16,008 bases of DNA from Pseudomonadota bacterium (GTDB taxonomy: Bacteria > Pseudomonadota > Gammaproteobacteria > Xanthomonadales > Xanthomonadaceae). Of this stretch, positions 13,561 through 16,008 are shown in pieces; within the stretch, counting starts at the first letter, position 1, and every line of letters starts with the position of its first letter. The notes under the pieces are model-generated. The model saw only the letters and a program-made list of their open reading frames with translations, had not been told where the DNA came from and did not search any database. Location: positions 1 through 16,008 of the forward strand of contig JAEZYE010000039.1 of NCBI GenBank assembly GCA_023419315.1, given 5' to 3'. Position numbers and translations under genes: made by a program.

Positions 13561-15399
13561 ATGCGCATGCGTTGGCTGTCATTTCCACTGTTCGTGCTGG
13601 CAGCGCTCGTGGCTGCGGTCGCGGTGGATGCGGCCACTCCGGTGCAGGCGTTGTTCGAACGCGCGGAATCGATCCGCAGCGCGGATCCCGCCGCATTCGG
13701 ACGCACCATCGAGGAAATCGCCCGGCGCCGGATCGAACTGTCGGCGTCCCAGCGCGAACAGCTGGCCTATCTGCAGGCGTACCGGCTGGCGTTCACCGGC
13801 AACTACGCGGCCGCGATACCGCGCCTGAAGGAACTCAACCAGGCGTCCCCGGACACGGAAGTGCGCTTCCGCGCCGGCGCGTTGCTGGTCAACATCTATT
13901 CCAAGAGCCGGCGCTTCACCGAAGGCCTGCGCCAGCTCGGCGACACGCTGGTGCAGCTCGACAGCATCCGCGATTCCGCCCTGCGCGAGCATGCGCTGCT
14001 GGAAGCGGCCTACATCCACAACGAAGTCGGCCAGTACCGGCTCGGACTGCACTACGCCGAGCGCGTGCTGGAAGGCGAGCCCATCCCGCGCTCGCGCTGC
14101 TTCGCCGAATATCTGCGCTTCGACGCGATGCAGAACCTCGGCATCCTGCCGCGCGATGACACGCCGCTGGAATCGGCGATAGAACAGTGCGACGACATCA
14201 AGGAAGGCATCCTCGCCAATTCCATCCGCACCACACTGGCGCGCAAGTGGGTGGGCGAGCGCAAGCGCGAGAGCGCGATTGCCTTGTTGCGCAAGCACAT
14301 GGCGCAGGTGGAAGCGGCCGGCTACCCGTTCCTCGCGGTGCAGTTCAAGTCGCTGATGGCCGAACTGATGCTGGAAAAGGGCGATACGCGCGCGGCCGAG
14401 AGCTTTGCCTCCGAAGCCGTCGCACTCAGTCGTTCGGTCGGCAACACCTATGCGCTGGTCAGCGCCTACGAGACGCTCTACCGCCTGGCCGAACGCCGCC
14501 GCGACGATGAAACCGCGCTGGTGTATTACCGCCGTTTCGCCGAAGCGGACAAGGCGTATCTCAACGAGGTCAAGGCGCGCGAACTGGCGTACCAGATCGT
14601 CCGCCAGGAAACGCTGGAGAAGTCCCAGCAGATCCAGCGCCTGGACAGCCAGAACCAGTTGCTGCAACTGCAGCGCGAACTGGAGATGGAGTCGGGCCAG
14701 AGCACGCGTCTGGTCGTGGTGCTGCTGGTCATGCTGCTGGCGAGCATCGGCTACTGGGCCTATCGCACCAAGCGCACGCAGATGTCGTTCAAGCGCCTGG
14801 CCGAAACCGATGCGCTGACCGGCATCTGCAACCGCAGCCATTTCACCCGCCAGGCCGAACGCCTGCTGTCCCAGTGCGAGCGCAGCGGACAGGAAGCGGT
14901 GCTGGTCATGTTCGATCTGGATCACTTCAAGACCATCAACGATCGCTACGGCCACGCCAGCGGCGATTGGGTGCTGCGCAAGGTGGCCGAAATCGGCAGC
15001 GACATCGCACGCCGCATCGACGTCTTTTCGCGGCTCGGCGGCGAAGAGTTCGCCTTCCTGCTGCACGGCTGTGATCTGCCTTCGGCGGCGCGCCTGGCCG
15101 AACTGTGCCGCACCCGCATCGCCGCCATCGACACCACCGAAACCGGGCATCAATTCCCGGTCAGCGCCAGCTTCGGCGTCACCTGCACCACGCTGGGCGG
15201 CTATCAACTCGCGCGCCTGATGTCGATCGCCGACGCCACGCTGTACCGCGCCAAGCACGAAGGCCGCAACCGCGTCTGCGTGCACGAGGTCGGCAACATC
15301 AGCCTCGTCAATCCGCAACGCGACGAACGGCGCCGCGACGGCGACGGAGAATCCTCGCTGCTGATGCCCGAAGCCTCGCTGGAGAAAGCGGGCATCTGA
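13561..15399 (+). CDS. Membrane TPR-GGDEF diguanylate cyclase (tandem paralogue)
   Basis: The 612-aa product starts at ATG 13561, with AAAGG about eight to ten bases upstream; ATG 13567 is an alternative. A signal peptide (hydrophobic 5-22, cleavage near Ala24-Ala25) precedes TPR-like helices, a coiled coil, a membrane segment (about 384-402) and a GGDEF domain. That domain carries FDLDHFKTINDRYGHASGD, active site GGEEF (493-497) and I-site RRID (484-487), so it is predicted active. It is collinear with the preceding cyclase over its full length. The coiled coil plus membrane region is nearly identical (SQQIQRLDSQNQLL and LLASIGYWAY are shared exactly), while the periplasmic parts differ more. 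The C-terminal tail differs between the two. Confidence 0.92.
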   Translation: MRMRWLSFPLFVLAALVAAVAVDAATPVQALFERAESIRSADPAAFGRTIEEIARRRIELSASQREQLAYLQAYRLAFTGNYAAAIPRLKELNQASPDTEVRFRAGALLVNIYSKSRRFTEGLRQLGDTLVQLDSIRDSALREHALLEAAYIHNEVGQYRLGLHYAERVLEGEPIPRSRCFAEYLRFDAMQNLGILPRDDTPLESAIEQCDDIKEGILANSIRTTLARKWVGERKRESAIALLRKHMAQVEAAGYPFLAVQFKSLMAELMLEKGDTRAAESFASEAVALSRSVGNTYALVSAYETLYRLAERRRDDETALVYYRRFAEADKAYLNEVKARELAYQIVRQETLEKSQQIQRLDSQNQLLQLQRELEMESGQSTRLVVVLLVMLLASIGYWAYRTKRTQMSFKRLAETDALTGICNRSHFTRQAERLLSQCERSGQEAVLVMFDLDHFKTINDRYGHASGDWVLRKVAEIGSDIARRIDVFSRLGGEEFAFLLHGCDLPSAARLAELCRTRIAAIDTTETGHQFPVSASFGVTCTTLGGYQLARLMSIADATLYRAKHEGRNRVCVHEVGNISLVNPQRDERRRDGDGESSLLMPEASLEKAGI

Positions 15400-15410
15400 G
15401 TTCTTCGGCG

Positions 15411-15438
15411 ATGCGGGCTGACCGTACGGTGGCCGCAT
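15411..15438. repeat. Nested inverted repeat between cyclase and RidA genes
   Basis: ATGCGG (15411-15416) and CCGCAT (15433-15438) are perfect arms enclosing the perfect 10-base palindrome ACCGTACGGT (15421-15430). It lies 12 bases after the cyclase stop and 60 before the RidA start. It may be a transcription stop without a T-run or an operator for the RidA gene. Confidence 0.4.
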
Positions 15439-15451
15439 CCGGTCCGGCTGG

Positions 15452-15458
15452 TTAAGCT
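15452..15458 (+). promoter_or_regulatory. Possible -10 box of the RidA-family gene
   Basis: TTAAGCT, 40 bases before the ATG, in the same GG-T-rich context as other -10-like elements in this window; the nested palindrome at 15411-15438 would overlap the -35 region. Confidence 0.3.
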
Positions 15459-15498
15459 GGCGCATGGGCACGATCCGTGCCGTGACATCGAGACAAGC

Positions 15499-15843
15499 AT
15501 GATCCAGCGATTCGAAGTAGGTCCGCGTCTGTCGGAAATGGCCGTCCACAACGGCGTCGCGTATCTGGCCGGGCAGGTCGCCGAAGACGAAGGCCAGGAC
15601 ATCCGCGGCCAGACCCGCCAAGTGCTCGCGGCGATCGACGCGCTGCTGGCGCAGGCCGGCACCGACAAGAGCAAGGTGCTGCGCGCGGAGATCTACCTGA
15701 AGGACATCACCGATTTCACCGGCATGAACCAGGTCTGGGACGAATGGGTCGCACCGGGCCACGCCCCGCCGCGCGCCACCGTGCAGGCCCGACTGGCCGA
15801 CGCCGAATGGCGCGTGGAGATCGTGATCACCGCAGCGGTCTGA
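15499..15843 (+). CDS. RidA-family protein (YoaB-like)
   Basis: The 114-aa product has the length and pattern of the RidA/YjgF/UK114 family: AYLAGQVAED (21-30), AEIYLKDITDFTGMNQVWDE (63-82), GHAPPRATVQA (87-97) and VEIVITAAV at the end. Arg92 occupies the position of the conserved substrate-carboxylate-binding Arg, and Glu107 the family Glu. The spacing and MN.VWDEWV..GHAP pattern match E. coli YoaB as I recall it, rather than RidA itself. RidA proper hydrolyses reactive enamine/imine intermediates; members of the YoaB branch are less well characterised. The ribosome site is weak (GAGACAAGC). Confidence 0.9.
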   Translation: MIQRFEVGPRLSEMAVHNGVAYLAGQVAEDEGQDIRGQTRQVLAAIDALLAQAGTDKSKVLRAEIYLKDITDFTGMNQVWDEWVAPGHAPPRATVQARLADAEWRVEIVITAAV

Positions 15844-15887
15844 CCGCCGCCACCCGATTCACACCGGGCCGGGCCACCGCAAAAGCG

Positions 15888-15917
15888 TTGACCCGGCCAC
15901 CCCGGCCCGTTTACCAT
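15888..15917 (+). promoter_or_regulatory. tRNA-Val promoter
   Basis: TTGACC (15888-15893), an 18-base spacer and TACCAT (15912-15917) lie just before the tRNA, followed by a G/C-rich discriminator region (GCGGCCCG) typical of stringently controlled stable-RNA promoters. The 90-base gap after the RidA gene contains nothing else I can support. Confidence 0.55.
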
Positions 15918-15933
15918 TTGCGGCCCGAGATTC

Positions 15934-16008
15934 GGGCGGTTAGCTCAGCGGTAGAGCACTGCTTTCACACGGCAGGGGTCACAAGTTCGAAACTTGTACC
16001 GCCCACCA
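15934..16008 (+). tRNA. tRNA-Val (anticodon CAC)
   Basis: A complete cloverleaf ends at the window edge. The acceptor stem GGGCGGT pairs with ACCGCCC, followed by discriminator A and an encoded CCA. The D arm is GCTC/GAGC. The anticodon stem CTGCT/GGCAG holds the loop TTCACAC, giving anticodon CAC, which reads GUG valine codons. The T stem ACAAG/CTTGT holds the loop TTCGAAA. Confidence 0.96.

Noticed and set aside
1..16008. CRISPR array, prophage or plasmid origin
   Set aside because: No regularly spaced direct repeats, integrase, replication protein or iterons were seen.

Overview
The window is GC-rich, tightly packed chromosomal DNA from a gammaproteobacterium, most likely of the Xanthomonadaceae (Lysobacter/Luteimonas-type). 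This rests on the gene repertoire (YbiI-type DksA/TraR finger, TrxC, ThpR, YjaB-like GNAT, YoaB-like RidA, TPR-GGDEF membrane proteins), very strong G/C third-position use, and short leaders with weak -35 boxes. The taxonomic call comes from reading, not from a search.

Left part (1-2781) is accessory. The end of an IS3-family insertion sequence (about 1-128, start of its OrfA on the minus strand) abuts a reading frame (142-585) that looks beheaded by the insertion. A 515-aa protein follows with an EF-hand-like loop and an IH...SxGCQT motif, then a 184-aa coiled-coil protein with one membrane segment. These three genes have no recognised function; they could be the remains of an exported-protein/partner cassette.

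Middle part (2859-10104) is ordinary housekeeping: a double-domain VOC/PhnB protein, an M14 zinc carboxypeptidase, a YbiI-like zinc-finger protein, ThpR, a small lipoprotein, a convergent transglutaminase-like/TPR protein on the minus strand, a GNAT acetyltransferase, thioredoxin 2, and an exported M1 aminopeptidase.

Right part (10199-15399) is the highlight: a split borosin RiPP locus. A tetrapyrrole-methylase-fold protein closely resembling the borosin alpha-N-methyltransferase SonM (10199-11008) has its own good promoter. After a 157-nt spacer carrying strong hairpins comes an 89-aa SonA-like precursor (11166-11435), with a helical borosin-binding domain, a short hydrophobic core and an unusual long acidic tail. 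Four bases after the precursor stop begins a membrane TPR-GGDEF diguanylate cyclase (11440-13290), followed by a tandem paralogue (13561-15399). The arrangement suggests backbone N-methylated peptide production linked to cyclic-di-GMP signalling; the link is inferred from gene order only.

The window closes with a RidA-family gene and a complete tRNA-Val(CAC) with its own promoter. No gene-free stretch exceeds 300 bases; the longest (13291-13560) holds a possible promoter and a possible 47-codon ORF.
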